Shown here one piece after another: positions 1 to 12,528 of a DNA stretch of 64,000 nt; the stretch's first letter is position 1, and each line of letters opens with the position of its first letter. This DNA is from Carex sylvatica (taxonomy: Eukaryota; Streptophyta; Magnoliopsida; Poales; Cyperaceae): assembly GCA_964058845.1 (NCBI GenBank), contig CAXKVR010000128.1, positions 1-64,000 of the forward strand, given 5' to 3'. The notes under the pieces were generated by a model. That model worked only from the letters and a program-made list of their open reading frames with translations, did no database searches and was not told the origin of the DNA. A program made the translations under genes and the position numbers.

Positions 1-2112
1 AGAACTACACGGAGTTTTACATAAACAGCCGTTTACGATCTCTCTTTCTACACATGCGTCTATCTGAATATCCGTGTACAATTAATATTTCTACACGGCT
101 TATTACATAAACAGCCGTGTACAATTCCTGGAGAACTACACGGAGTATTACATAAACAGCCATTTACGATTACTCTTTCTACACGTACTTTTATCTTAAT
201 ATTCGTGTAGAATAACTATTTCTACACGGCATATTAACAGCCGTGTACCTCTCTTATATTTTTATTTGCTCTTTAAATACCTTTCTACACGGGCTTTAGT
301 TAAATATCCGTGTATAATGGTCTTACTTTTTTTTTCAATTTTTATTCTTTTTTCGGCTAGCCTCCAGTTTGCTAGCCATTTAAAATCAGATCAATTCTAA
401 AACAGAGAATTTCAAAAATCAAAATAGCAAAATCCCTAAACAAAATTATACAACATTCATATTACACTAAATTATACAAAATTAATACAAAATTCATGTA
501 CACTAAATTATACAAATCCATATTCTGGTTTACAAAATTCAGATCGAAACCACATTGCCCACATACATCTAAATTCATCTATCTGCTTCTTGGAGTAACT
601 CTTTGTCTTTGATGTATACTACAAAAATTCAAAATATATAAGTTACAAAAATACAATATAGCAACTACATCTCTGTTTTGCTTTACAAAAATAAATATTG
701 TAATTATAACAATGCAACTAATAAAAGAAATTTAGTAGAATAAAATATTAGAGAAATTAATAGTAATTATATGGACAAGTCAAGGCAAACATATGAACAT
801 TCAAGATCTTAGATCCGGCCTCCAAAAACATGTATCTGCATATTATCCTCCAAAACACTATAGCGCAGAAATCAGACCAATTAATTGGAAAATGAAGCAA
901 TTTGCATGGGAATTCGAGATATAGGTTATCAATTATATCGAACCGCTCATCTTGATAGATTTACGATTAGAAATAATTGATAAAGCTAAATCTTCACCCA
1001 ATTGATAACTGTGAGAGGGAGAGTACAAATTGATCAAAATGACACTGGAAGGAGAAGGCCTTTTATTGAGGGTAATATGAAGATACATGTTTTAATAAAG
1101 AAAGAGTTGAATAAAAAGTTGGATGAAGGACCTTCAAAAAAAAGGGAAGAGATGGATGAAGGACCAGATGAAGAGAATGAAGAGTCAGACGATCACCAGA
1201 TGAAGAGAATGAAGAGTCAGACGAGATCGTCTGACTCTTCATTCGATTCTTCATATGGCTCTTCATCCGGCTCTTCATCCATTTTTTTTAAGGTCCTTCA
1301 TTCGACTCTTCATCCGACAGAGAGAGATTTTTTTTTCAATACATGCAATTTGATCAAAACGGCACTGGAAGGAGAAGGTCTTTTATATAACCAGAACCCT
1401 AAAATAATATTTCTACATGGCTCTTTATTAAATGTCTGTGTAGCTCTCTCACGGCTTTCTACGCTGTTAATTAAACAAAAAATCGTGTACAATTGTTTAC
1501 CTTTATACACGGCTCTTTATTAAATGTCCGTGTAGATCTCTCACGGCTTTCTACACTGTTAATTAAACAAAAAAATCGTGTACCATTGTTTACCTTTCTA
1601 CACGGCTCTTTATTAAACGTCCGTGTAGCTCTCTCAAGGCTTTCTACTCTTAATTAAACAAAAACCGTGTACAATTGTTTACCTTTCTTCACGGCTCTTT
1701 AATTAAATATCCGTGTAGCTCTCTCAAGGCTTTCTACACTGTTATTTAAACAATAAGCCATGTACAATTTTCTACCTTTCTACACAGCTCTCACAGACTT
1801 TCTACACTGTTATTTAAACAAACATCAGTGTACAATTTCTACCTTTCTTCACGGTTCTTTAATTAAATATCGGTGTAGCTCTCTCAAGGCTTTCTACAAT
1901 GTTATTTAAACAATAAGCCGTGTACATTTCCTAATAAACGTCTGTGTAGCTCTCTCACAGCTTTCTACACTGATTCTTTAATAAATATCCATGTAGAGAT
2001 CCCACAGATATTTCAGGCTTCCAAAAAATTACAACTTCTACACGATTTTTATATAAAATTACCAAATATGTGTATAATGTGCAGTGTACAATTGACTATT
2101 TCTGTAGTAGTG
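1..2112. mobile_element. CACTA (En/Spm-type) transposon, terminal region; runs off the left edge
   Basis: The element ends at 2112. Read on the minus strand, it begins CACTACTACAGAAATAGTC, the same 19 bases that start the element at 62493. CACTA elements carry such a terminus and dense subterminal repeats. Here about ten short units of the type TCTACACGGCTCTTTATTAA with inverted partners (CCGTGTAG) fill 1375-2075, and more lie at 1-330. The stretch 330-1000 has no recognisable coding potential. A sequence around 1352-1395 (AAGGAGAAGGTCTTTTATA) matches, inverted, the promoter region of the element at 62493. The other end is outside the window. Confidence in the family is high; autonomy cannot be judged. 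Confidence 0.88.
1031..1395. repeat. Direct repeats flanking a purine/pyrimidine palindrome inside the CACTA element
   Basis: Two direct copies of a ~40 bp segment (GATCAAAA..GCACTGGAAGGAGAAGG; 1031-1072 and 1352-1395) flank an imperfect palindrome at about 1115-1320. Its centre is near CAGACGAGATCGTCTG. The left half is rich in GATGAAGAG and the right half in CTCTTCATC. The open frames across it are products of this repeat rather than evidence of a gene. Confidence 0.75.
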
Positions 2113-4033
2113 GTATAATATTACTTATTACAATATATATTAATAGCATTAAACTATATTTTTGTTGATAGAATGGTACTTAATTAGTAGTGGGGTGTTG
2201 TTGTTGCATAATGTTATTTGTTATAGTTCCTACCATTTATCATCATTCATTAGTGATAATTTCTTAAATATAATCCCAAGAATATAGAAATAATAATTAT
2301 TATTATAGTAACTAATAATTTAGAAAAACAACTAGTATAATAATAATTATTATTTTTATAGTAATTAATAATAATTATTTACATGGACGTCACATTAAAA
2401 AAAAAATGTAGCTACAATAGAACTGTTTAAATTCTCAGCAGTTCTCTTGCTACAATAGAATCATCCAGAATTAAAAAAAAAAATTGAAGGTTTTTGTGGA
2501 ACTTTTTAATTAATGGATGATATGAATAACATGACAGTAAATTAATTAGGCTGACTAGTACTCTAAATATTTTTCTCCATCATCTTAAATATTTATTTAA
2601 CTTTGTGTGTAATAGATAGGTTATTGTGAGAAATATTTATTTTGCCAATTAAAGTTGGTAAATTATGGTCCATCATCCAAATAGAAAAATTCATCGGATC
2701 CTATTCCAACCCAATAAGTTCATTGATTTTAAAGTAAAAATCAAATGGTCATAATTTGATCCAATTAATATGAAACAATATGAAAGATCTAATTTAACTG
2801 TTCTCAAGTAATTGACCCATTCAAGGCTCTATCACGTAAATCTATTTTAATTGACACATAACATAAAAGATGCATTTGCGTAAAATGCAATTATTATTCA
2901 TCACAAAATATTCATTACCAAAAAATATATTTATATACAGATAATGTTGAAAATACACATGTACTTCATCCTGATTATATCATACATCTGGACATATATA
3001 TCTCCAATCTCAAAGTCGTACGTACAACAAATAGATTAAGATATAATTTTTTTTTCAACCCAAAATATTATATTAAGGTGTCACATGGATGTCGACACAC
3101 TAACAAATTGTTATTATTATTATTATTGTTTTTTTGTAAGTAAAAATTCGGAGGCGTAGACAAATTAATTAATTAATCACATGTACGTTTCATAACGTTG
3201 GAATTGCCAGCTTTAAATTATTTTAATTAACAATTTATAAACTAAGAATAATTAACTCTTATCTCTAGAATAAATATATCAATAGACGGCTAATAACATG
3301 AAGATATTCCCCTTTGACAGATATATAAAGGGAGAATTTACTGTAGATCTCTCAAACACTTTGAAACTTCGTAATTTCACCTCTACAATTCATAATATCA
3401 TATTTATTAATTTCAAAAATTCACATATTTACTCTTTTGGAGACAAATGTATGATTCATTTATCTACTTCTGACGCATATGTACACTAACACCAACATAT
3501 ATTACAATGTCACAAGTGAATAAATGAGTAGATAAATGAACCATTTGTCTTTAAAAATTGATCAATTAAAAGAACAAAATTAGTAATTTATAAATTTATA
3601 ATAAATTTTAATACAAAAGACAACAAAAGGGTAAATTTGTAAGTTTTTCATTATTAGAAGGATAAATATGATATTATGAACTTTAGAGGAAAGATACGTA
3701 ATTTTGAAGTTTTTGAAGGGTTTACGTGAAATTTCTCAAAAATAAAGAGCATGACTGGAATGAGCATTCCAAAAAGAATAAAGATATGAACTTAAAAGTG
3801 TATATTTCTTACCAGTAAATAAATCAACGGCTAAGATTCTGCAGCATATTAGATGTCTATCCTAAAAAGAGTTATTGAAAGGATAGTTTCCAAGTTGAAA
3901 TCTAAGAACCATAGTTGTTTGTACATCGATCGTACATTTTTTTTTTAGTGTGACATCGTACGTCGTACATTTCAATCACATCGCAGTATGATATGATCTT
4001 TCTTTTGACCTTTAATTTAACCTTTTCTGAGAT
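2113..4033. repeat. AT-rich intergenic DNA with a decayed copy of a dispersed composite repeat (about 3000-3920)
   Basis: 2113-3000 is AT-rich with TAAT runs (2270-2385) and no gene that I can see. From about 3000 the sequence matches segments seen again near 16.2, 18.3, 19.9 and 27.9 kb. Landmarks are AAGGTGTC...GTCGACAC (3076-3098), a CCAGCTTTAAATT block followed by AATATATCAATAG (3210-3290), and a block ending in TATCCTAAAAAGAGTTATTG (3760-3900). A ~110 bp hairpin lies at 3441-3552 (GACAAATG...CATTTGTC). The 63-codon frame at 3298 lies in the repeat and is not convincing as a gene. Confidence 0.6.
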
Positions 4034-4041
4034 CAGGAGCT

Positions 4042-5148
4042 TAGTGTATTGCTCTTGGGTAGGGGCAGGACGGGTCGGACATATCTGGGTACGAACACAG
4101 GTAGAGATCAGACATGGGTATCACGGGTAGACGGATATCATGGGCCAGGCATTCCGGATTTTTTTTTTAAAATCGTGCCCTGTCGGTCTTATACTCGTGT
4201 CCGTTGTACCATTGAGGAGCAGGGCGATCCGGATAGGAGCAGATTTTTTTTTTTTTTCTTTTTTACGGTGTTGTATAAATATTATTACATGTTTATAATT
4301 CGATTTTTAAAATCAGAATAGTTCAATATCAAATAGTGTATATAAATAAATAAAATTTGTAACTTATATATAAAAATTATTCATGCGAAAATTTGTATAT
4401 TTATTCGGCTAAGTATAAATGTATTTATTTATTTCTTTACACGAGTGATTTTATTTTATTTTCAAATTCTCATTCTAAATATATAGTTTCATAATTTATT
4501 TATATCTAAAAATTTTTAGTTTACATTATAAATTGATAATATATTTTCTAAACGTTCATTTTAAATTGATAATATATTTTCCAAACGTTCATTTATTTTT
4601 AATAGGTTGAATAAAATATAAATTAAAAATATTATTAAATCAGAAACTTTAAAACAATAAAAAAATTTGAACCGGTTTTGTTTGAACCGGCCCAGTTCTG
4701 TTTGAACAAGCCGGGAGGGAGGGAAATTTGAAAATTTTGAAATTCAAAAAGAAAACGGGTACGGGTACGAGAACACGGGTATAGGGTACATGGATATACG
4801 GCTGCGGGCACGGACACGGGCACACGGGTTCACGGGCACAGGCACGGGCACGGGCACACGGGTTCACGGGCACAGGCACGGGCACGGGCACAGGCACGGG
4901 CACGGGCACAGGCACGGGCACGGGCACACGGGTTCACGGGCACAGGCACGGGCACGGGAGTATACGGGTAAACCGGTCCGGGTATGGTCAGATTTTTCTC
5001 GAAAAGACGTGCCCTGCCCGTTTTATACCCCTACCCGTGTACCCGTTTACCTGCTTATATCCGAGGCTGGGGCACGAATACCCCGGACAACAGGCACGAG
5101 CGGTCTGGGCACGGACAGCCCCCCTCCCCCGTTAGTGTCAAACCTCTA
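4042..5148 (-). mobile_element. Non-autonomous hAT element (1107 bp) related to the hAT at 32719-38231
   Basis: The element is bounded by the 8 bp duplication CAGGAGCT (4034-4041 and 5149-5156). Its ends are TAGTGTATTGC and, inverted, TAGAGGTTTGAC, close to the ends of the 32.7 kb element. The interior 4250-4640 matches the minus strand of 37270-37690, so it keeps the subterminal DNA of the autonomous element and has lost its transposase. The other half contains CGGGTACGGGTA and GGGCACAGGCAC tandem repeats (4755-4970), which generate false proline/valine and histidine-rich reading frames. Strand is given relative to the transposase gene of the larger element. Confidence 0.88.
4800..4970. repeat. 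GC-rich tandem repeat (GGGCACAGGCACGGGCAC type)
   Basis: About ten short units of 6-12 bases (GGGCAC, ACGGGCAC, GGTTCAC) lie in the subterminal part of the non-autonomous hAT. Such CGGGT/GGGCA motifs occur near the ends of all three related hAT elements in this window and may be transposase-binding sites; that role is inferred. Confidence 0.8.
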
Positions 5149-5156
5149 CAGGAGCT

Positions 5157-5985
5157 CACGATCAAGAGTGTTCAACCTTTTTACATTTCACTCAAAATTA
5201 AAAAAAAAAAAATTACTTTTTACTTTTTTATTTTTCCCTTTTCCTAGTAAACTTCAGGGCACTTCTCAAGAAACTCTTTTTTTTATTTTGGAAAATAAAT
5301 ATATTATTTTTACATAATCAGAAAAGATGGTGAATTTTTTTATTACATAAAAGAAACAACACTAAATGTGCAACTCCTTTGGAAATTCTCCTTGGAACTG
5401 CATATTTTGCGTGGTTCCCTAGTATTCTATAGTGCTACACAACTGGTCACTTAATTTACAGTCTTTTAATTTCAAGAATCGCTTATATATTATTAGACAC
5501 AGTCACTCATAAAAAAAAAAATGTCTTGCGACGCAAAAGACATGACACAAAGGAACCGCATCAAACATGTATTTTGTTTCTATGAATGAGATTGTTTGCA
5601 ATCTTAGCAGTATTTTTAAATGCGGACCTATAAACTGCATGTATATGTTGTCTACTGTAGTGTTTATAATATTATGCAGTCACATATATGTCTATTTGAA
5701 TATGATGTCACATATGTACTCATGTAGAGCATATGTGGACTTTTTAATTTCTATATATACGGTGCACTTCATTAGTATTGTTTTTGAATTAGATATTGTC
5801 ATAACTTATTACTCTAAGCATAACTTTGTTGGCTTGTTATGATCGGGAAAATGACTATATGTATTGGTAGCTCACTTTTTATTTTTATTTTTATATGAAT
5901 AAATAAATTAAAAAATTAACATCTGCAATTTATTCATATCAATGTATTTTTGCAAACATATGATACCGATGAAACAAAGTCAAAA
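5157..5985. other. Intergenic, no gene recognised
   Basis: AT-rich sequence with no splice-consistent exon set or known domain. A 91-codon frame at 5567-5842 is rich in Met, Tyr, Ile and Val but shows no known motif and no coding-type composition; I treat it as chance. From about 5950 a half-copy of the foldback repeat at 13128-13548 begins (shared CATATAGAAAATGA and AAAAGCATGATATAGG). Confidence 0.5.
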
Positions 5986-6149
5986 TGTTGTAATATTTTA
6001 TATGTGCATATAGAAAATGATATAGATATAGATCAAATCTAAATTTTATATTTTGATATTTAATTTTTAAATATTATGCTATTAACGTTTAAAAAATAAA
6101 AGCATGATATAGGTACAAAAAATAGATATATTTGAAACCTCCTCGTTCC

Positions 6150-7392
6150 CAACGGATATAGATATTAAAAATATTTCCATACAAATATTATTATATCTGT
6201 AAATATCTTTAGTTTCATATATATATAGTCGTCGTCTCATCGGACAACCAATTAATTAAAATGATTTTTAAAAAATAATTAATAGATATTATTACTTGTG
6301 TAACTTAAATAAATAAGAATACAAGAGTGCGAAAAAAAATACTTTTTATCAAATAAAAAAATACAGATAAAATATATTTTTAACGGATATAGATATAAAA
6401 ATAATTCCATCGAACTGTATTATGTCCGTAAACATCTCTAGTTTCAAAGATGTCATCTCGTTGTGTAATAAATGAATTAAGATGATGTTTTTCAAAAATA
6501 ATAATAGACTATTATTATTTGTGTAACTTCAATTAATAAGAATACGAGAGTACTGGAAAAAAAATTATCAATTAAAAACAAATACAGAAAATGTTTATTC
6601 TCAACATATATAAATATAAAAATACTTTCATCCGAACTATATTATATCTGTAAACATCTCTAGTTTCAAAGTTGTTGTCTTGTTGTACAACAAATGATTT
6701 TTCAAAAATAATATATTATTATTATTATTATTTGTGTAACTTCAATAAATAAGAATACGAGAGTATAGAAAAATATTTTTTATCAAATAAAAAAGAATAC
6801 GGATAATATATATTCTCAACGGATATAGATATAAAAATGCTTTCTCATCCGAACTGTAATATATATGTAAACATCTATAGTTTCAAAGTTGTTGTTTTGT
6901 TGCACATCAAATGATTAAGATGATTTAAAAAAAAAGAAAAGAGAATATTATTACTTGTGCAACTTTAATAAATAAGAATACGAGAGTATGGAAAAACATA
7001 TATTTTATCAAATAGAAAATATTATAATATGTATTCTTAATGGCAGATATTGAAATACTTCCATCCAAACTGTATTATATCAGTAAATATTTTTAGTTTT
7101 AAAGTCATCTTCGCGTCGTACAACAAATGAATTATAATGATCTTTCAAAAATAATAATATAATATTATTACTTTTGTAATGTTTTTTTTGAAAATTTTCG
7201 CAGGAGCTGCGAAGTCATAAGAGGGAATTGAACTCTCAATCTTTGAGTAAACAACAATCTTAAGACTTCTCTCCTAGCCAACTGTGCTACATTCCATTTC
7301 TCATTACTTGTGTAATATCAATAAATAAGAATACGAGAGTACGGAAAAACTATTTTTTATCAAATAAAAAATACTGATAATATCTATTTTCA

Positions 7393-7425
<33 letters not shown>
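6150..7425 (+). repeat. Tandem array A, unit of about 215-230 bp, five to six diverged copies
   Basis: Landmark GGATATAGATATAAAAAT recurs near 6153, 6383, 6605, 6820, 7043 and 7385. Each unit runs through a CTGTAAACATCTCTAGTTTC block, ACAACAAATGAATTA, ACTTGTGTAACTT, AATAAGAATACGAGAG and TATCAAATAAAAAA. The copies have drifted and carry indels. The unit 7043-7385 is enlarged by a SINE insertion. Single or partial units recur at 12945-13125 (inverted), 16214, 16540, 16800, 18300, 19870, 20140, 27950 and 58490-58990 (inverted). Confidence 0.85.
7181..7302 (-). mobile_element. tRNA-derived SINE inserted in tandem array A
   Basis: A 122 bp insertion is flanked by a 14 bp duplication ATTACTTTTGTAAT / ATTACTTGTGTAAT (7167-7180, 7303-7316). 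On the minus strand it has a pol III A box (TAGCACAGTTGG), a B box (GAGTTCAATTCCC) and a terminal run of eight A residues. These are the hallmarks of a plant tRNA-derived SINE. A related 3' end (GCTTCTGCGAAGTCGTGG) lies at about 39848-39890. Confidence 0.85.
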
Positions 7426-7439
<14 letters not shown>

Positions 7440-7843
7440 TGGGCTATGGTACATTGCAATGCATAAGCATTTTTGTGCATTGGACTATAAATCATCGATT
7501 CAAAGTTCAAATGACCGATCCAAACCGTTCATCTTGTTCTGCATATTAATATATGCTTGGAGACCAAATTTTGCATTTTTTGGAACTTTTTTACTATTTA
7601 TTAATCCATTTTGAAAATCACTGATCCAACGGTAACAGTAAAATCAAAAGGCACCATTGGATCAGCGATTTTCAAAGTGGCTTAATAAATAGTAAAAAAA
7701 AATCCAAAAAATATAAAATTTGGTTCCAAGCACAAATTAATATGGAGAACAAGATAAACGGTTTAGATCGGTCATTTGGACTTTGAATCCGATGATTTAT
7801 AATCAAATTCACAAAAATGCATATGCATTGCAATGTACCATAG

Positions 7844-7878
<35 letters not shown>

Positions 7879-7886
7879 ATATATAT
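7425..7886. mobile_element. Foldback MITE, copy A, family with ACCAAATTTTACATTTTTTGG core
   Basis: A near-complete palindrome: GGGCTATGGTACATTGCAATG at the left returns inverted as CATTGCAATGTACCATAG at the right, with a short loop around 7635. It is inserted in tandem array A and flanked by TA and GA/CT microsatellite DNA. Four more copies are at 7887-12948 (split), 19463-19855, 22700-23010 and 27045-27477. No coding capacity. Confidence 0.8.
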
Positions 7887-8508
7887 ATAGAGTTGGGCTA
7901 AAATGAGAATTTTTTTCATAAACCATAAATAATTAAATGAATTTTACGGAACCAATATGATGGTTTTTTTTTTTTTAAAAACCATAAGGACCGTGGAGTT
8001 CCCACGGTCTCACAATTGCCTTTTCTCCAGATCGTTGGAACCATACGGTCTCAACCATTTTTTTCGGCTTTGCACAATCTGATTTTGCACAATTTGTGCC
8101 ATAGAAGACCCTGTTAAATCCAGACAGTGGAAATGGTTCGGTCTACACAAATTGTTTTTGTTTAGTTGGGTCGGCCTGTTTTTTTTTCTTCTGACCGGAC
8201 CCACCAGCTCTATATTTTTTCTCCTAATATTACTATTTTCATCATTTTTTTTCTCCTAATATAAATATTCATCTTCTTCCTTCCTCCAACAGACGATTGA
8301 TTTCTTCTTCTCCATCATTTTCACCATTTTTAACTAAAAATCAAGCTTTATCAAAATATTGTGTTTTTACAGATTGGCCTCTACATTGTGTTGGTAGCTT
8401 TCATCTAAAGATTGTAGTAAGTTTATTTTTTCAATTACGATTATATTTTAGGTTGTAAAATTGAAAATGATATTGATGATTGATTGTGAATTTTTTTTTG
8501 TTCAGATA

Positions 8509-11500
8509 ATGTCTCAAGCAATAATAAATGTTTATTATGGACGCGAAATTTCAGACGCACCGACCTGCACATTTTCTGTTACAAATTTAACGAGTCTTGA
8601 TGAGCTAAGAAAACATATATATGTTAGCATTCATTTGCTCCCTAGCCAGTTCGATCTGACAATCAAGGCTCATTTGAACACAGCACCACCTAACAAAGCA
8701 GAAAAATACCAGTTATTTAGCGTAGACGAGGAAATGATATGGCACATGATGCTTGAATATGCCACTCTGGTACTGAATTTTAAACTTCTTGATTTAGTGG
8801 TTGAGTCAATACCAGTTGTTAGTCAGACCAATTATGACCTATATCCGGGTAGTGTACCTGGAAGTAGCAGAGACACAACAGTGTCTGATTCACCCATATA
8901 TTGCGATGACCCACCCAAAATACCGATAACGGATGATTTGGCAACTCGTTTTGACGAGCTGAATAATAATACTAGCTCAGACACAAACTCTGACCTTGGT
9001 AATTCAGCTGTCGGGGAAGATGATATGGCTGAAATCGAGGATCAAATTAGAATACAAGATGTAATGAAGGAGTGGATAAATTATATTCCCTTTATTAATC
9101 GAGTATTGCAGCATCATTTTTCTACATTTAATGACGATGTGCCGATGCCATACAAGGATGAAATATTTTTTGGTTATCCACCCAGAATTGACGGTCAATT
9201 TTCGGTGGGACAGATATTTGAATCCAAAGTCGATCGTAAATTCCAGTTGGGTGCATTTGCCCTAGATAATAACTTAGAATTACAACAAAATTATACCAAT
9301 CGTACTAGCTATGTAGTTGTATGTTGTCACATCCCGCGGCCCCACGAGGCGCGACAGGTGCTTCCTGCCGTAGACATACGGTTGCCCGTATGCCTACAAG
9401 GCAATTACGATATAATAGAAAGTAAAACACAACCAAACAAAACAAACAAATAATTAAGAAAAACAGTTCACAAATTCCAACTGGTCAGGTAATATCATAC
9501 AAAACCCGTATCTCGATGGATACGCATCACAAAATGACATAGAGAATACATATATATATATACAATCAAAACATAAATATATACATGTCTCTAATCACAA
9601 TACCAGACAAGCTAAGCAGCGGTGAAACCAGGCCTACCAACCTCGTGTCTCTCTCGGATCCGTCGAACCGGAACCTGAAAAATTAACCCAAAAGAGGGGG
9701 TGAGAATTGAATTCTCAGTGCGATAAATTGCCACAAATCGTTCCTGGACTTGCAATCACAGATTATATTCAAAAATAAAACACAAATAAAGCTCAGATCA
9801 GTTTATAATCATATATAAACATGAATGCACAAACCCGACAACATTTATCCAAATGAAATCACAATTCAGGAATTGCCAAGATGAAATTCAAGCACACAAT
9901 ATTTGGTTTAACTCGATTTCAGAATATCTGGTAGTAACTACAGATGTTCCACCACACTGGACCCCAATTCGTTCCCACTCATCTGTAGGGTTACAGACAC
10001 CTACAGACGACTGCGCCAGGTAAAACCTTTTCTCATGACACTCATCTGTAGTTACAGGCTTAACTGTTTAATTAAAAGTCTGGTTCCAATTCATATCCGG
10101 AAAATCCATATAAATCCAATTGACCATCCAAACGCATTACCCCCTAGGTAATGCCTCTGATACACAGTCACCCATAACCAAAATCATAATACAAAGTCAC
10201 TTACCCCTCGTCCCAACCGGTACTGGGAACTGCCGAGGGCCAGACGATCTAAAGCTTTAGAACACTGGGCATCAAAATCCATGCATAGACTTTGACAAAT
10301 CCAGATTCACCCCCTGGGTGACGTCATCACGGTGGATGACAATAATACCATATCCACCAACCGATGGTGATATAAAGCACTGTGACTTTAATTCCAAAAT
10401 CAGATCATTCAGATCAACACAAATAATAACCATACCCGCATGCAAATCAATCAGATAAAACAATTCGAGTTTCACTTTATTTGGGCAATGCAATGCATAT
10501 GAATCGAAACACAGTTTAATTTCTGAATATAAAATATCAGACAAGTCCAGAAACCCCGCACCTGCGTATATAACGCACTCGCCTAAGGCTCAGGCGTCTC
10601 GAACGATCCTGAGATCTGGTGCCTTGTCAGATTACCACCTATTTTACACGTTAAATTCGATTAAAGCGTTTGATTAATATCCGATAGGTTATCTCTAGAA
10701 TCATCGAGGAAACAACACAATTCAAGGATTTCAAAATAAAGACCAAACCCTAATTCGAATTCCAAATTCAATTGGTAGATTTAACCAAATAACAAGAATC
10801 GAATGTTTTAACGAAGTTATAACTTGATTAATTCCAACAATTTCCCGAGTTTCACATGAAACTATCACAATTCCACCAAATTCCCTATTTCATCCAAACC
10901 TTAACTCATAATTTCACATTTCAAAAGAAATTCAATCGATTTAAACACGAGTCAAGTCGATTATCGAGTTATAACGTTTCAAATCAAATTCGAATTCGAA
11001 TTTCACCAAAATATAACAAACAAATATAATTAGGGTTTCAAGGAATTGCAAGGGAGAAAGATATACCAAATTGAAGCTTTAGAATCGATCAAGGATCGTC
11101 AATTTAGCTCGAATCTCGATTTTCCGACAAATTCGATCAGTTTCCGCGCTCGATTTCTCTCTCTCTCTCTCTTTCCCTTTTTGGTTCGGCCAACCCTAGC
11201 TCTCACGGTTTTGATCAATTTTTACGGTGGAAAATGGAAGAAGAAGAAAGGGAATTTGTTTAATAATTGGAATTTTGCACATATACCCCTCCATTTTCTT
11301 AATATTACCAAACTTTGATAATTTCACAAATAAGTCCTTATGTAAATGTTTTATTTATTATAAAATTCATAATGTCACATATGTAGAGCAGAGGGATGTC
11401 CATGGAGGTTATATGCAAAAACCACTGAGACGAGAAATTGGACAATTGCAACAAATCCAAACGAGCACAATTGTTACAGTATTGCTTGTAAAGTAGACAG

Positions 11501-11820
11501 TCGTCAGTTGACTGCGAGGATGATTGTAGATATAATCAAAACTGGTCTAAAGGAGGACCTGGAGATGTCCATTAAAGCATGTCGATTTGTAGTTAAAAAT
11601 CAATACAAAATGGTTTAGCCTTCATACAACAAGATTTGGAGAGGGAGGGAGTTAGATATTGCTGATTTATTTGGTTCTTGGGAAAAAGTCTACGAACTGC
11701 TACCTTCTCTGCTCGGTGCAATCCAAATGTCTACTCCAGACACAAAATACGTAATTGAGCACGAACCATCTACAAAAATGGGCATCCGTATTTTCACCAT
11801 AAACTATTTATACTACTAAA
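8509..11820 (+). pseudogene. MULE (MuDR-type) transposase, N-terminal part; interrupted by solo LTR and a stop
   Basis: The product would bind element ends and catalyse cut-and-paste transposition. Seen: start MSQAIINVYYG just after a TTTGTTCAG acceptor-like site (an upstream intron is likely), then a PB1-like region with HLLPSQFDL, as in plant MuDR proteins. Next come an acidic linker and the MuDR DNA-binding/zinc-finger region (VGQIFESKV...YVVVC). At codon TGT (9322-9324) a solo LTR is inserted. The frame resumes exactly after the duplicated 5 bp with RAEGCPWRLYA and continues to VVKNQYKMV, then a TAG at about 11617. Beyond it PSYNKIWRGRE...LLPSLLGAIQMSTP still matches the family. The DDE catalytic core and SWIM zinc finger are absent. 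A pseudogene for three reasons: insertion, stop and deletion. Confidence 0.88.
9325..11379. mobile_element. Solo LTR (2055 bp), probably Ty3/gypsy
   Basis: It begins TGTCACATCCCG and ends AATGTCACA, with the 5 bp target duplication TATGT (9320-9324, 11380-11384). No internal retrotransposon region and no second LTR in direct orientation are present, so it is a solo LTR left by LTR-LTR recombination. It is the inverted relative of 13567-16208; shared blocks include 9335-9420 with 16125-16200, and 11046-11160 with 13790-13910. The family assignment rests on the TGTCACA(C/T)CCCG start and the length. Confidence 0.85.
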
Positions 11821-12528
11821 AAAATAAACATAAACTATTTATACTATAAAAAGAAAAAATTACACATAAACCATTTATTTATACTACAATTACTCTATAA
11901 ATCATTTATACTACATAAAATATTTATTCTAATCATTTATTAATAATTGTGGATTATTTATAAAAATTAAAAGAATTAAATACATATCTAACGAAATTTG
12001 TAGATCTGAAGCTTTTTTTGTTTCTTTTCCAAAAATATACAAACTTATGTAATTAGAATAAAAATTACACTAATTATGAGAGTTAAAAAAAATTGAATGA
12101 AGGAAGGAAGAAAGAATGAAGAAGCAAAAATGGAGAAGAGAGGCATGCAGTGAGAAGAAAGAAGGAAGAAGGCAGAAGGGAGTCACGGGTTGGGCAAAAA
12201 AAATATAGTGGGTCCGGTCTGGAGAAAAAAAAATAGGCAGATCGAAGGAGATCAAGCGGCTCCCATGGTCTGAAGAAAAAAAATAGGGAGACCGGATGGT
12301 TTCCACGGTCTGGGTTTAATAATAGGTCATCTGTGGCAGGCAATCGTGGTAAAGCCAAAAAAGAAAAAAAGGTTGAGACCCGTATGGTTCCCACGGTCTG
12401 GGGAAAAGGCAATTGTGAGACCGTGGGACCCCACGGTCCTTATGGTTTTTAAAAAAAAAGGCCATCATATTGGTTCCGTAAAATTCATTTAATTATTTAT
12501 GGTTTATGAAATTTTTTCCTAAAATGAG

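Larger units (their letters stand above)
7907..12518 (+). mobile_element. Mutator-like element (MULE) with ~165 bp terminal inverted repeats, defective
   Basis: Left end 7907-8075 and right end 12345-12518 are inverted repeats (GAATTTTTTTCATAAACC and GAAAAAATTTCATAAACC, then ATGAATTTTACGGAACCAAT). The target duplication is 9 bp, CTAAAATGA (7898-7906, 12519-12527), which is diagnostic for MULEs. The target was a foldback MITE. Inside are the 5' part of a transposase gene (8509-9324, 11385-11820) and a solo LTR (9325-11379). The catalytic part of the transposase is missing, so the element cannot be autonomous. Confidence 0.9.

Noticed and set aside
1002..1523. 173-codon acidic frame rich in Ser, Glu and Asp
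   Set aside because: It runs through the GATGAAGAG palindrome and CACTA subterminal repeats; composition reflects the repeat.
4635..5317. Proline/valine- and histidine/glycine-rich reading frames on both strands
   Set aside because: They are translations of CGGGTA/GGGCAC tandem repeats in a hAT end; no start context, domain or exon structure.
5567..5842. 91-codon frame rich in Met, Tyr and Ile
   Set aside because: No motif, AT-driven composition, no splice or promoter context.
7181..7302. A functional tRNA gene
   Set aside because: A and B boxes are present, but a proper cloverleaf and pol III terminator are not, and the unit has a poly(A) tail and target duplication typical of a SINE.
6150..7425. 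Tandem array A as a CRISPR-like or centromeric array
   Set aside because: Units are over 200 bp, diverged, without spacers, few in number and dispersed; a local minisatellite or composite-repeat part fits better.
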